Both the position numbers and the translations under genes were made by a program. A DNA stretch of 60,467 nucleotides, from the NCBI GenBank assembly GCA_964502885.1, contig CAZCXU010000005.1, forward strand, positions 1-60,467, in the 5' to 3' direction. This stretch comes from XYB1-FULL-44-23 sp964502885. Its GTDB lineage: Bacteria > Patescibacteriota > Microgenomatia > CAZETR01 > Amesbacteraceae. Positions 25,152-32,719 of the stretch are shown here, piece after piece. The notes beneath the pieces are model-generated. The model had not been told where the DNA came from, ran no database searches, and worked only from the letters and a program-made list of their open reading frames with translations. How positions within the stretch are numbered: position 1 is the first letter of the stretch; every line of letters begins with the position of its first letter.

Positions 25152-26087
25152 TCAGGAGGTTTTGGTGTGACGCCGTGGGTAGATTTCAGAGATTGTTATA
25201 CCGGCCAGGATTATGAGACTTCCGATTATGAATGGGAGAGTAATCTGCTCGCCTAGCCAGAGGTGTGAAATAGGAACGGAAAAGACGGGGGAAAGATACA
25301 GAAAGATATTTGCTTCGGAGACCTCTATCAATTTTTGGGCTTTTTGATACAAATAATAGGCGATTGTTCCGGAGAAGACGGCCATATAAAAAATGCTGAG
25401 ATGTGCGGATAATGGAGCTGAGGTGAGGTGGTCAATTATTTCGACTGAGGGCATTCGGTAAAACAACAGGATCGATTCGGCAATGAAGCCAATAATGAAC
25501 ATGTTTGTGGTAAGGAAAAGAGGGGTAATGTTATGTTTGAGCTGTTTTTTTGTGAGAATAACGTAAAAAACCCAGGCAAATGTGCCGCTTAAAACAAGCA
25601 GATTGCCCTGCAAACTTCCGGATAGAAGCGACTGTCCTTCGAGTAGGGGTTGGATGGTAATAATGAAAGTGCCAGCCGCTGCGGTAAGCAAGCCGATAAC
25701 TTCATTTTTGGATAAGTGTTCGCGGAGAAAGAAGTATCCGGCAATAGCTACAAAGACCGGGGAGGTGGCGTTGATGACAGCGCCATCTATTGCTGTAGTA
25801 AGATCCAATCCCATGAACAGCAAGGTGAGCTGTACGGTGGAACCGAGGAAACCGGCCAAAATGAGCCAAAACCAGGTGGCTGGAGTCAGGCGAGAGAGAA
25901 GTGCGGCGGTGCGGGGCTCCAGGTGAAACAGTAGGGGGACCATGATGACGATTGAGATTAAGAATCGATAGGAAAGATAAAGTAGTGGAGGAAAATGGGG
26001 CAGCGAGAACTTGATGATCGGGGAGGCTAGTCCCCAGATGAGGGCGACGCCCAAAAGCATGAGATAAGCGCGATGGCGGGCAGACAT
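25152..26087 (-). CDS. EamA/DMT-family transporter
   Basis: 311 residues with ten predicted transmembrane helices arranged as two EamA repeats (about 8-140 and 160-300). LMLLGVALIWGLASPIIKFS and INATSPVFVAIAGYFFLREH in the first half, and MAVFSGTIAYYLYQKAQKLI in the second, are typical. Family members export or import small metabolites; the substrate is unknown. TATAGT lies 11 bases upstream of ATG 26087. It is divergent from the Tat lipoprotein across a region with two inverted repeats. Confidence 0.88.
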   Translation of the reverse strand: MSARHRAYLMLLGVALIWGLASPIIKFSLPHFPPLLYLSYRFLISIVIMVPLLFHLEPRTAALLSRLTPATWFWLILAGFLGSTVQLTLLFMGLDLTTAIDGAVINATSPVFVAIAGYFFLREHLSKNEVIGLLTAAAGTFIITIQPLLEGQSLLSGSLQGNLLVLSGTFAWVFYVILTKKQLKHNITPLFLTTNMFIIGFIAESILLFYRMPSVEIIDHLTSAPLSAHLSIFYMAVFSGTIAYYLYQKAQKLIEVSEANIFLYLSPVFSVPISHLWLGEQITLPFIIGSLIILAGITISEIYPRRHTKTS

Positions 26088-26108
26088 TTATCAAGTTTAC
26101 TATAGCGA

Positions 26109-26137
26109 ACACAAAATGAAATGTCCGATTTTTGTGT
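26109..26137. repeat. Inverted repeat with 13-base spacer (first of two)
   Basis: ACACAAAA (26109-26116) and TTTTGTGT (26130-26137) are perfect 8-bp arms with a 13-base spacer, just upstream of the EamA gene's -10 region. Confidence 0.5.
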
Positions 26138-26141
26138 GAGA

Positions 26142-26176
26142 TATATAGTCATCTTGTGTTTTGACATGACTATATA
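26142..26176. promoter_or_regulatory. Palindromic operator candidate over the lipoprotein promoter
   Basis: TATATAGTCAT (26142-26152) and ATGACTATATA (26166-26176) are perfect 11-bp arms, also 13 bases apart. The right arm overlaps TATAAT (26173-26178), which ends six bases before the GTG start at 26185. A dimeric regulator bound here would block or activate the leaderless promoter. Confidence 0.55.
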
Positions 26177-26184
26177 ATAAGTAG

Positions 26185-27021
26185 GTGGATGAGCAGCAGT
26201 TGGAGGCCTGGGGAAAGCGAAAGATGTCCCGGCGGGATCTTTTGAAGTTGGGGGGTGTAAGTTTGGCCGCACTGTTTCTGGCTGGCTGTCTGCCAGAGCA
26301 GAGCCGGAATACACGAACGGAAATGAATGAAAAAGAGCTGGCTGTGATAAAGAAATCAGTGATTCTCTTGGAAGTGGAGCGGGAGGATATCAAGTTGGGG
26401 ATTACCGGATGGGTAGCGGAAATGGATGATCTGGATGCTTATGTGGTGTTGTCGCAGCATGTAAAGACGAGGATGCCGGATGGGTCGATTGGCCCAGCCA
26501 AGGATTTGAAACGAATAAAGTTTATGATGGCAGATGGGCAGAGCGCTGAGTGCAACAATATGCAAATGGTAAGAAGTGTGGAAGATGTGGAGCGGGATAT
26601 CATGATGATGAAAATACCGAAAATATTGCTGGGTGATTTGGGGCTTCAGGCTGCGCCGTGGAACTATTCGGCGGTAACTGAAGGGGAAATAGTCACAGTG
26701 ATTGGATTTCCAGCAAAGGATCAGGATTTTTCGGCCGGAAAAGCTAATCTTCAGGTTGATAAAGCTTTGGTGGCCAGTGTGAGCTCAAAAAGGCCGCGGT
26801 TTGAAATTGTCGAGGCGGAAAAAGTGGGTGAGGGGTCGAGCTCTTCGGTGGTGGTCAGAATAAACCCGAATTTGGATAGGATGGAGGTAGTGGGACAGGT
26901 TTCAACTCAGGGAGAGAAAGAAATGAAAGTAGAGGTGGGGGGCAAAGAATACAGTGGGAAAATTGTGGGGGCTGTCTTTTTGGACATCAGAGGGATGATC
27001 GGTCAGCTGAAGAATGCTTAG
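26185..27021 (+). CDS. Tat-exported lipoprotein with trypsin-like fold
   Basis: 278 residues. SRRDLLKLGG (Arg16-Arg17) is a twin-arginine signal, and LFLAGC gives a lipobox with Cys35. The mature part resembles a chymotrypsin-fold protease: His91 in LSQHVKT, Asp137 in ERDIMMMKI, and GEGSSSSVV (214-222) where GxSGGP would be expected. The altered Ser region leaves protease activity uncertain; it may be an inactive binding protein. Start GTG lies six bases after TATAAT. The last four bases overlap the convergent hisS. Confidence 0.7.
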   Translation: MDEQQLEAWGKRKMSRRDLLKLGGVSLAALFLAGCLPEQSRNTRTEMNEKELAVIKKSVILLEVEREDIKLGITGWVAEMDDLDAYVVLSQHVKTRMPDGSIGPAKDLKRIKFMMADGQSAECNNMQMVRSVEDVERDIMMMKIPKILLGDLGLQAAPWNYSAVTEGEIVTVIGFPAKDQDFSAGKANLQVDKALVASVSSKRPRFEIVEAEKVGEGSSSSVVVRINPNLDRMEVVGQVSTQGEKEMKVEVGGKEYSGKIVGAVFLDIRGMIGQLKNA

Positions 27022-28235
27022 GTAGTTTTGATTTGATTTGCCAGTTCGGATAGGCTTGTTTGTGTTTGAGTGCCGCCTCGCATGTTTTTGAGATTGATAC
27101 TATTTTGAGCGGCTTCATCGGGGCCGATGATTACAACAAAAGGAATGTTTTTGCGAGATGCATATTTGAGTTGCTTATCGAGGCGGGTATTAGGGTCGGG
27201 ATAGACTTCTGTATTTATTCCAGAAGTGCGAAGTGCGGAGGCTGTCTCGAGAGATTTGGGGAGGAGTTCGGGGGAGAAGATGGTGACCAGGACTTGGGTA
27301 TCGGTGTCGAAGCCTGGGACTAGATTTAAGGATTCACAGGCTTCCAGTGTGCGGTCAAAACCTAATCCAAATCCCGTAGCGGGGATTTTTTGACCGGAAA
27401 CTTTTTCAGCCAGAAGATCGTAGCGTTCACCGCCTAAGACGGAGCTGGCGCTTTGGGTTTCGGGAAGTTTAATTTCCCAGATGGGTCCGGTGGAATAGGA
27501 AAAGGAGCGGGCGAGAGTGGGCTCAAACTTGTACATTTCTTCGGAAAAACCGCAGGATTTGAGATAGTCGAAGATGGCAGTGAGTGTGGCATTTGGTTTA
27601 ATATTTTTGACATAGTTGAAATATATTTCGGCCTGGGCTTTCATGATGCCTTTTTTGACCATGTCGGCAATGACACCGTTCTCGCCAATCTTGTCGAGTT
27701 TGTCGATTGAGGCGATGGCGGTGTAGGGGACACTTTGCAATAAAGACCGGTCGTTTATAAGAACCAGAGGTTTTTGGAAACCCAGTCGGCGATAGATATC
27801 TAGAGATAGGGCGATGACTTCAGCGTCGGCGATGGGAGAACTGGAGCCGAATATGTCTGCGTCTGCCTGGAGGAATTCGCGATAGCGACCCTTTTGGGTG
27901 TTTTCAGCACGGAATGCAGCTTGAATCTGGAAACGGCGGAAGGGATTTGTGAGAATTTGCCAATTTGCGCCTACTACTCGGCAAGTGGGGACTGTCTGAT
28001 CGTAGCGAAGGGCGACTTGGCGGCCACCGTTGTCCTCGAATTTATAGAAAAGTTTTTCGTCTTCACCGATTTGGCCGGCAAAAAGTTCTAGAGGCTCGAG
28101 GGTGGGGGTTTCCATGGGGTCAAAACCCCAGAGGGCAAAAATTTCTTCGAGACGGTTTTTCAGCCAGCGGCGTTTGAGAGCCTGGGTCGGCAAAAAATCG
28201 CGGAAGCCTTTGAGTGGTTGGATTATTTTGGTCAT
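27018..28235 (-). CDS. hisS: Histidine-tRNA ligase
   Basis: 405 residues, class II synthetase. PLKGFRDFLPTQALKRRWLK is the N-terminus, ALRYDQTVPTCRVV motif 2 region, FRAENTQKGRYREFLQADAD the next conserved block, and LGGERYDLL with ATGFGLGFDRTLE motif 3. The C-terminal anticodon-binding domain (about 310-405) ends with a poly-threonine tail. It lies directly behind a structured leader RNA with an intrinsic terminator 16 bases before the start, which suggests attenuation control. Confidence 0.95.
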   Translation of the reverse strand: MTKIIQPLKGFRDFLPTQALKRRWLKNRLEEIFALWGFDPMETPTLEPLELFAGQIGEDEKLFYKFEDNGGRQVALRYDQTVPTCRVVGANWQILTNPFRRFQIQAAFRAENTQKGRYREFLQADADIFGSSSPIADAEVIALSLDIYRRLGFQKPLVLINDRSLLQSVPYTAIASIDKLDKIGENGVIADMVKKGIMKAQAEIYFNYVKNIKPNATLTAIFDYLKSCGFSEEMYKFEPTLARSFSYSTGPIWEIKLPETQSASSVLGGERYDLLAEKVSGQKIPATGFGLGFDRTLEACESLNLVPGFDTDTQVLVTIFSPELLPKSLETASALRTSGINTEVYPDPNTRLDKQLKYASRKNIPFVVIIGPDEAAQNSINLKNMRGGTQTQTSLSELANQIKTT

Positions 28236-28251
28236 AGATCAATTTAAACAC

Positions 28252-28274
28252 AAAAAAAGGAACCTTGCGGTTCC
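28252..28274 (-). terminator. Intrinsic terminator just before hisS
   Basis: On the minus strand GGAACC, GCAA tetraloop, GGTTCC is followed at once by seven T residues. It is a strong rho-independent terminator placed 16 bases upstream of the hisS start codon, so it either ends the upstream leader RNA or serves as an attenuator. Confidence 0.8.
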
Positions 28275-28377
28275 AGCCATTATTAGCGCTTTTTGACTAT
28301 TTCGGCAGTCTATCCGGTTAGTATTTGGCTAACTCCTTTGGGGTCGTGACTCCCATGCAAGCGGATTTATAAATTGT
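28252..28377 (-). ncRNA. Structured leader RNA or small RNA upstream of hisS
   Basis: A promoter TTGACA (28408-28413), 18 bases, TACACT (28384-28389) predicts a transcript of about 126 nt starting near 28377 and ending at the terminator. Visible pairings are an outer helix ATCCG (28362-28366) with CGGAT (28312-28316). It encloses TGGG...CCCA (28339-28355) and GTTAG/CTAAC with a seven-base loop (28317-28333). Outside it lies GACT/AGTC (28295-28310). Multi-helix junction plus terminator is riboswitch-like. UGGAACCGC near the terminator resembles part of a T-box, but UGGA would not suit tRNA-His. The class is unknown. Confidence 0.5.
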
Positions 28378-28419
28378 GTGGGAAGTGTAGCACCAGTGTC
28401 CTGTAGTTGTCAAGAAAGC

Positions 28420-29067
28420 TTAGATTTTGTGGATGTTTAGGGCGGAGGTGGTTGATCCGGAAGTGCGGTAAATGATGACGACTTTATCTCCAGCTTTGAG
28501 GGTGGCGGCTTTGACTTTTTCTGCCTTGCCGTCGACAGTTGCGCTTACTCCGGTTCCGGAAGTGATTTTGGCTGTTATGCTGGCTTTTGATGCAGTTTCG
28601 ACTGTGATAGTAGAAGTTGTGATAGTGGTGATGATGCCCACAGTCGATGATCTGCGGTCTTCGACAGGCTGATCAATGACGAGAAGGCGGGAAGTGGTCA
28701 TGGTGTTTTGGCTGTCCACATCACCCATTACTAAAACATATTGACCGGAAGACAAGTCTTTGAGGGTACCGTCTTTACCGTTTTTCAGCTTGATGGTGGT
28801 ATCGGTGCTGACCAGAGCGGTGCGAGTCTGGTTGTGATAATTGGTAATGGTAATTTGCGCTTCGCTTTTGGAATTGATAGATCCTAAGAAGGCTTTTTTG
28901 GAAACAGCCTGTTTGATGGCGGCCAGCTCCATGGCAACTTTCTCTTTGACTGAATCACGGAGTGCCTGGGCACTGGGGGAAGCTGACTGGGCTAATACGG
29001 ATGTAGCTGAAAACAGAGATAGTGATATGACGGCAATTGATATGGTGAGCAGTTTTTTAGTAGTCAT
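28420..29067 (-). CDS. Secreted protein with DUF5666-like beta repeats
   Basis: 215 residues. Signal peptide about 1-26 (ISLSLFSATSVLAQS), then a helical segment and two similar beta-rich units: VSTDTTIKLKNGKDGTLKDL with GQYVLVMGDVD, and TSGTGVSATVDGKAEKVKA with GDKVVIIY. Such repeats of a metal-independent OB-like type occur in DUF5666 proteins. Function unknown, probably extracellular. It starts with no gap after the stop of 29068-29526, so the two are an operon. Confidence 0.65.
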   Translation of the reverse strand: MTTKKLLTISIAVISLSLFSATSVLAQSASPSAQALRDSVKEKVAMELAAIKQAVSKKAFLGSINSKSEAQITITNYHNQTRTALVSTDTTIKLKNGKDGTLKDLSSGQYVLVMGDVDSQNTMTTSRLLVIDQPVEDRRSSTVGIITTITTSTITVETASKASITAKITSGTGVSATVDGKAEKVKAATLKAGDKVVIIYRTSGSTTSALNIHKI

Positions 29068-29526
29068 TTATATTTTTGACGTGGTGTAGGTAACTATCAG
29101 ATCTGTCGATTTGGAATTGCCGTTTTGGTCAAAAGCTGTGATGGTAATGCGATTGTATCCGCCCTCAAGTTTGATAACCTGAGAAAAAGTACCAGTGGAG
29201 TCTGAAAGAGTGATAGTTTCGCTGGATTCGTAGGAGATGGCAACGGGAATTAGAGGGGCGGTTTTTCCGGTAAGCGTAATGCTGGATTCAGAGGAAATAG
29301 ATTCATATTCAGGAGATGAGATTGTCAGGGGAATTGCTGATGTGGGGGTCGGGCTTGTGGTGGCAGCGGGAGCTGGGGAGGGAGAGGTATTCGTGCTGTC
29401 GCTGATGGTCCCTAGTGAACCGGAGTCTGGTTTTTTGAGAGTTTTATTTGCGGTCCAGATGCCGAAAGTAATGACCAGCCCCAGTGCAAAACCAATAAAT
29501 ACGGCAAAAAATACTTCCTTTTTCAT
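29068..29526 (-). CDS. Membrane-anchored protein with bacterial Ig-like domain
   Basis: About 152 residues. Short basic N-terminus, one transmembrane helix (VFFAVFIGFALGLVITFGIW), a Ser/Pro/Thr/Ala linker and a C-terminal beta-sandwich (LTISSPEYESISSESSITLT to TAFDQNGNSKSTDLIVTYT) resembling an Ig-like or Big domain. ATG 29526 is chosen: it has GGAAGA as a ribosome-binding site, and the longer frame would cross the promoter. It is the first gene of an operon with the secreted protein at 28420. Confidence 0.65.
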   Translation of the reverse strand: MKKEVFFAVFIGFALGLVITFGIWTANKTLKKPDSGSLGTISDSTNTSPSPAPAATTSPTPTSAIPLTISSPEYESISSESSITLTGKTAPLIPVAISYESSETITLSDSTGTFSQVIKLEGGYNRITITAFDQNGNSKSTDLIVTYTTSKI

Positions 29527-29564
29527 ATGTAAATCTTCCAGAAGATTAATTGACGTATCAAATC

Positions 29565-29593
29565 TTGTCAAGACAATCGATCTGGTGTATGTT
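29565..29593. promoter_or_regulatory. Divergent promoters sharing one -35 palindrome
   Basis: CTTGTCAAG is read as TTGTCA on + (29565-29570) and TTGACA on - (29566-29571). On + a 17-base spacer leads to TATGTT (29588-29593), eight bases before ATG 29602. On - a similar spacer leads to TAATCT. The shared -35 couples the MBL hydrolase to the membrane-protein operon. Confidence 0.5.
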
Positions 29594-29601
29594 GTTACGG
29601 T

Positions 29602-30240
29602 ATGGAAATAGTATATTTGGGCCATGCATCTTTCCGACTAAAGGGTAAACAGAAAACTGTGGTTACTGACCCATATGGAGAAGATGTGGGGAAATTTCCT
29701 AAGGATGTGGAAGCGGATGTGATGACGGTTTCTCATGGCCATTTTGACCACAACGCAAAAGAAAAAGTGAAAGGTACTCCGTTTGTAATTGATGGGCCGG
29801 GTGAATTTGAAGTTGGGGGTGTGTCTGTAGTGGGGATTCCGTTGTTTCATGACGACAAACACGGAGAAGATCGTGGAGCTAATACTGCATTCGTAATAGA
29901 GATGGATGGTCTGAGAGTTGCGCACCTGGGAGATTTGGGGCATAAGCTGAGTGAATCTGAATTGGAGGAGATTGGATCTATTGACATCGCGCTGGTACCA
30001 GTCGGGGGAACATATACTATTGGTGCAAAACAGGCAAAAGAAGTGGTTTCACAAATTGATCCAAGTTATGTAATTCCTATGCACTACAAGCAAGAAGGAA
30101 TAACTATTGAGGGCCTGGCAGGTCTGGATGAATTCCTGAAAGAGATGGGGAAGCCGGATATTGTTCCAGTGGCGAAATTGAGTGTAGTGGCCGATAAGGT
30201 ACCAGAGGAACTAACTGTGGTAGTATTGGAGCCAAAGTAG
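29602..30240 (+). CDS. Metallo-beta-lactamase-fold hydrolase (UlaG-like)
   Basis: 212 residues. MEIVYLGHASFRLKGK is the typical start, and VSHGHFDHN gives the HxHxDH metal motif; later AHLGDLGH and MHYK carry further ligands. This family contains L-ascorbate-6-phosphate lactonase UlaG and phosphodiesterase-like relatives; substrate unknown. It is followed after 12 bases by dnaB. Confidence 0.88.
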   Translation: MEIVYLGHASFRLKGKQKTVVTDPYGEDVGKFPKDVEADVMTVSHGHFDHNAKEKVKGTPFVIDGPGEFEVGGVSVVGIPLFHDDKHGEDRGANTAFVIEMDGLRVAHLGDLGHKLSESELEEIGSIDIALVPVGGTYTIGAKQAKEVVSQIDPSYVIPMHYKQEGITIEGLAGLDEFLKEMGKPDIVPVAKLSVVADKVPEELTVVVLEPK

Positions 30241-30252
30241 AATACTTTTGGT

Positions 30253-31572
30253 ATGTCTAAGATATTGGTACCTCCCCATTCGGATGTGGCTGAAAGATCA
30301 GTGCTAGGTGCACTTCTAATGGACAAGGACGCGCTGATTTCGGTTGTGGAGTTTTTGCGTCCGGAGCATTTTTATGATGAGAGACATCAAAAAATCTTTG
30401 AAGTGATTCTGGATCTGTATCAGGAAAGAGATCCGGTGGATGTGGTTTCGGTGATGGAGCGACTAAAAAAGAATAAAACCCTGAAGAATATCGGAGGCGG
30501 AGAGTATCTGACTGAGTTGGTATCCAATGTACCAACGGCAGCTCATTCGGAACATTACGGGAAACTGGTAAAAGATGACTATACCAAAAGGCAGCTGATC
30601 GGGGCGGCGGCGCGAATTTCAGAATCGTCATTTGACGATAGTGGGGATGTGCGACAGATATTGGATATGGCAGAGTCCACGGTATTTTCGCTGGCACAAC
30701 AGCATTTACGGCAGGTTTTTACTCCGGTAAAAAGTATTTTGGCTGAGTCGTTTGACCGATTGGATGAGCTACACAAGTCAGCCGGAAGCATGAGGGGGGT
30801 ACCGACAGGTTTTGTGGATCTGGATGACACCTTGGCGGGTATGCAGGATTCAAACCTGATAATTCTTGCGGCGCGTCCGGGAGTGGGTAAAACGGCTTTA
30901 GCACTAAATATCGCTCAGAATGCGGCGTTTAAGCATAAAATGCCGGTGGGATTTTTCTCTCTGGAAATGAGCAAGGAAGAACTGATGGACCGTCTTCTAG
31001 TGTCGCAGGCGGAGATTGACGCCTGGAAAATGAAAACGGGCAGATTGGACGAGGACGAATTTGCAAAATTGTCAGATGCGATGGGGGAATTATATGAAAC
31101 GCCACTATATATAGATGACACTCCGGGGATGTCTGTATTGGAAATGCGTACCAAAGCACGGAGATTGAAAGCAGAGCATGGATTGAAACTGGTGGTGGTG
31201 GACTATCTACAACTTGCCCGGCCAAGCAGAAATATGGATAGCCGGGTGCAGGAGGTTTCTGAAGTGTCTCAGGGGCTGAAGAATCTGGCCCGAGAGTTGA
31301 AAGTGCCAGTTCTGGCTTTGTCACAGCTGTCACGTCAGGTGGAACAGCGAGGGATAAAGCGGCCGCAACTGGCAGATTTGCGTGAGTCGGGGGCGATTGA
31401 GCAGGATGCTGATGTGGTTATGTTTTTATGGCGAGAGAATGACGATGATCTTGAAAATATGAAGCTGGATATAGCGAAACATCGTAATGGAGCACTGCGG
31501 TCAATAGACTTGCGGTTCAGGGGAGACAAAGTGAAGTTTTATTCGGTGGAAAAGAGGCACGGAAAAAACTAA
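30253..31572 (+). CDS. dnaB: Replicative DNA helicase
   Basis: 439 residues. The N-terminal DnaB domain begins PPHSDVAERSVLGALLMDKD; the RecA-like helicase domain has Walker A ARPGVGKTALALNIA, Walker B VVVDYLQLARP, and the DnaB-specific QLSRQVEQRGIKRPQLADLR and RESGAIEQDADVVMF. No intein. It unwinds DNA at the replication fork as a hexamer. TAGAAT ends nine bases before the ATG. Confidence 0.97.
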   Translation: MSKILVPPHSDVAERSVLGALLMDKDALISVVEFLRPEHFYDERHQKIFEVILDLYQERDPVDVVSVMERLKKNKTLKNIGGGEYLTELVSNVPTAAHSEHYGKLVKDDYTKRQLIGAAARISESSFDDSGDVRQILDMAESTVFSLAQQHLRQVFTPVKSILAESFDRLDELHKSAGSMRGVPTGFVDLDDTLAGMQDSNLIILAARPGVGKTALALNIAQNAAFKHKMPVGFFSLEMSKEELMDRLLVSQAEIDAWKMKTGRLDEDEFAKLSDAMGELYETPLYIDDTPGMSVLEMRTKARRLKAEHGLKLVVVDYLQLARPSRNMDSRVQEVSEVSQGLKNLARELKVPVLALSQLSRQVEQRGIKRPQLADLRESGAIEQDADVVMFLWRENDDDLENMKLDIAKHRNGALRSIDLRFRGDKVKFYSVEKRHGKN

Positions 31573-31617
31573 TTTTGCCTAAACTGCAGGTTTCTCTCAA
31601 AAGAGAAGAGGTGTTGG

Positions 31618-31773
31618 TTATTTGTATCTGCTGACTTCAACACTTTTTGCCGAAGCTTTGGTGGAAGTGGATTGGGCAATGGACATGAAAGTGACACCCA
31701 CTGCCAGGCAGATGACAAAAACCAAGAGGAACAACAGTTCGAGGAACTGGGGTTTTTCTTTGGCTTTGGCCAT
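31618..31773 (-). CDS. Small single-pass membrane protein
   Basis: 51 residues: basic N-terminus MAKAKEKPQ, one hydrophobic helix (FLELLFLLVFVICLAVGVTF), then a Ser/Thr/Lys tail. ATG 31773 is preferred to the longer frame, which runs into the upstream small gene. It follows that gene by 16 bases, so the two are a bicistronic unit of tiny membrane proteins. Function unknown. Confidence 0.5.
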   Translation of the reverse strand: MAKAKEKPQFLELLFLLVFVICLAVGVTFMSIAQSTSTKASAKSVEVSRYK

Positions 31774-31789
31774 GGTTTGAATAAATAAA

Positions 31790-31933
31790 TTAACGAATAA
31801 CTGTATCAATAGCAGCACGGGCAACCTGTTCATCAATCAGCAGAATGGCGAAAGATACTACAAACAGGGTGGCGACGATGATCATGATTCCATAAACTCG
31901 ATACTTGGCTACTGAACGATTTTGTTTGGTCAC
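31790..31933 (-). CDS. Small single-pass membrane protein (47 aa)
   Basis: GTG 31933 reads MTKQNRSVAKYRVYG and then a 20-residue hydrophobic helix (IMIIVATLFVVSFAILLI), ending DEQVARAAIDTVIR. The promoter is good: TTGACA (31964-31969 on -), 18 bases, CATACT (31940-31945), six bases to GTG, so the message is probably leaderless. It is too small for most gene callers. Function unknown. Confidence 0.55.
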   Translation of the reverse strand: MTKQNRSVAKYRVYGIMIIVATLFVVSFAILLIDEQVARAAIDTVIR

Positions 31934-31939
31934 ATATTC

Positions 31940-31969
31940 AGTATGCGGAGAGGGGGCAACTATTGTCAA
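31940..31969 (-). promoter_or_regulatory. Promoter of the small membrane-protein pair
   Basis: Minus-strand TTGACA (31964-31969), 18-base spacer, CATACT (31940-31945), six bases to the GTG start at 31933. Confidence 0.5.
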
Positions 31970-31995
31970 GAGGGGAGAAACGGGGGGACTGTTAC

Positions 31996-32124
31996 TTATA
32001 GGTTTTTGGTAACTCTGCCATCAAATACCTGAAAGCCATTGTTTTCGTAGAATTTCCGGAGGGCTTTGGGGTCGATGGAAGAATCGGGAGAAAAATCGCC
32101 GGACTGTTGAACTATTTTAGCCAT
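31996..32124 (-). CDS. Short ORF, possibly a GNAT C-terminal fragment
   Basis: ATG 32124 reads 42 residues, MAKIVQQSGDFSPDSSIDPK then ALRKFYENNGFQVFDGRVTK and NL. The segment ALRKFYENNGF resembles the final helix and strand of GNAT acetyltransferases (A-x-x-F-Y-x-x-x-G-F). It overlaps the upstream membrane gene by 13 bases. It could be a genuine small protein or a truncated remnant. Confidence 0.35.
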   Translation of the reverse strand: MAKIVQQSGDFSPDSSIDPKALRKFYENNGFQVFDGRVTKNL

Positions 32125-32537
32125 TTGGATTGGCAGAGGGAAAGATCCTGACTGCACTTGTTCAGTTGTAGGATTGTGCTATCGAATGACATCTCTGTAA
32201 GGAGAAAGCTGGTGAAATTGGAAATGATGGCAACACCTAAAATGAGAATAGTGATGAGCAAGGGGTAAATGGTAATCAGGGCGGAGAGTTTGTTTTTCAC
32301 TGAAAGCCAGAGAGAAACTAGTGCAAGGAGAGGGGTAATAATTATGGCGGTGAGATAGAGTAAGCTGAGCACATTTGCCACCTCAGGACTCACAGATGAG
32401 AATTCGGGAGGATTTATCAGACGGGGGAGAGATTGAAGAGTAAAAGTCTGATGATTGGTAAAAAAAATATAAAAAGCGAGGAAAAAGGGAAAGAGAATCA
32501 GTATGTGGCGAAGAAGTGAAATGTTTTTTAATATCAT
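32112..32537 (-). CDS. Hypothetical membrane protein immediately behind tRNA-Leu
   Basis: 141 residues with three hydrophobic segments (ILILFPFFLAFYIFF, VLSLLYLTAIIITPLLALV, LITIYPLLITILILGVAII) and a short C-terminal tail containing two cysteines. The start codon lies only four bases after the 3' end of the tRNA on the same strand, so tRNA 3' processing would leave a 4-nt leader. Function unknown. Confidence 0.55.
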   Translation of the reverse strand: MILKNISLLRHILILFPFFLAFYIFFTNHQTFTLQSLPRLINPPEFSSVSPEVANVLSLLYLTAIIITPLLALVSLWLSVKNKLSALITIYPLLITILILGVAIISNFTSFLLTEMSFDSTILQLNKCSQDLSLCQSKWLK

Positions 32538-32541
32538 TTTG

Positions 32542-32626
32542 TGCCGAGGGACGGACTCGAACCGTCATGAGCTTTTAGGCTCACAGGTTTTTGAGACCTG
32601 CGTGTCTACCATTCCACCACCCCGGC
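32542..32626 (-). tRNA. tRNA-Leu (anticodon CAA)
   Basis: An 85-nt tRNA. Acceptor GCCGGGG pairs with CCTCGGC through one G-U; the anticodon stem CAGGT/ACCTG holds the loop CTCAAAA with anticodon CAA. A long variable arm TGAGC/GCTCA marks a class II tRNA, and GGTTCGAGTCC is the T arm. The discriminator base is A, as expected for Leu. The terminal CCA is not encoded. GATAAT (32638-32643) lies 11 bases upstream and is the probable -10. Confidence 0.93.
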
Positions 32627-32707
32627 TTGTAGCTCTAATTATCTCACGGAGGAGGGGAGTTTTGAAGTTTGAGCCTGAGCAGGGAAAGCAGGAGGAAATA
32701 TATGAGG

Positions 32708-32713
32708 TAAAAT
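32708..32713 (+). promoter_or_regulatory. -10 box of the Lgt-like gene
   Basis: TAAAAT ends exactly six bases before GTG 32720, supporting that start and a leaderless transcript. Confidence 0.45.
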
Positions 32714-32719
32714 GGTGGA

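Noticed and set aside
28252..28290. T-box riboswitch for hisS
   Set aside because: Only UGGAACCGC matches; the pairing base would fit a U discriminator, not the C of tRNA-His, and no specifier loop could be assigned. Kept as an unclassified leader.
28339..28366. On the + strand GGGGTCGTGACT resembles the ZTP riboswitch 5' motif
   Set aside because: The required downstream CCGCCTGGGCA element is absent, and promoter and terminator both point to transcription from the minus strand.
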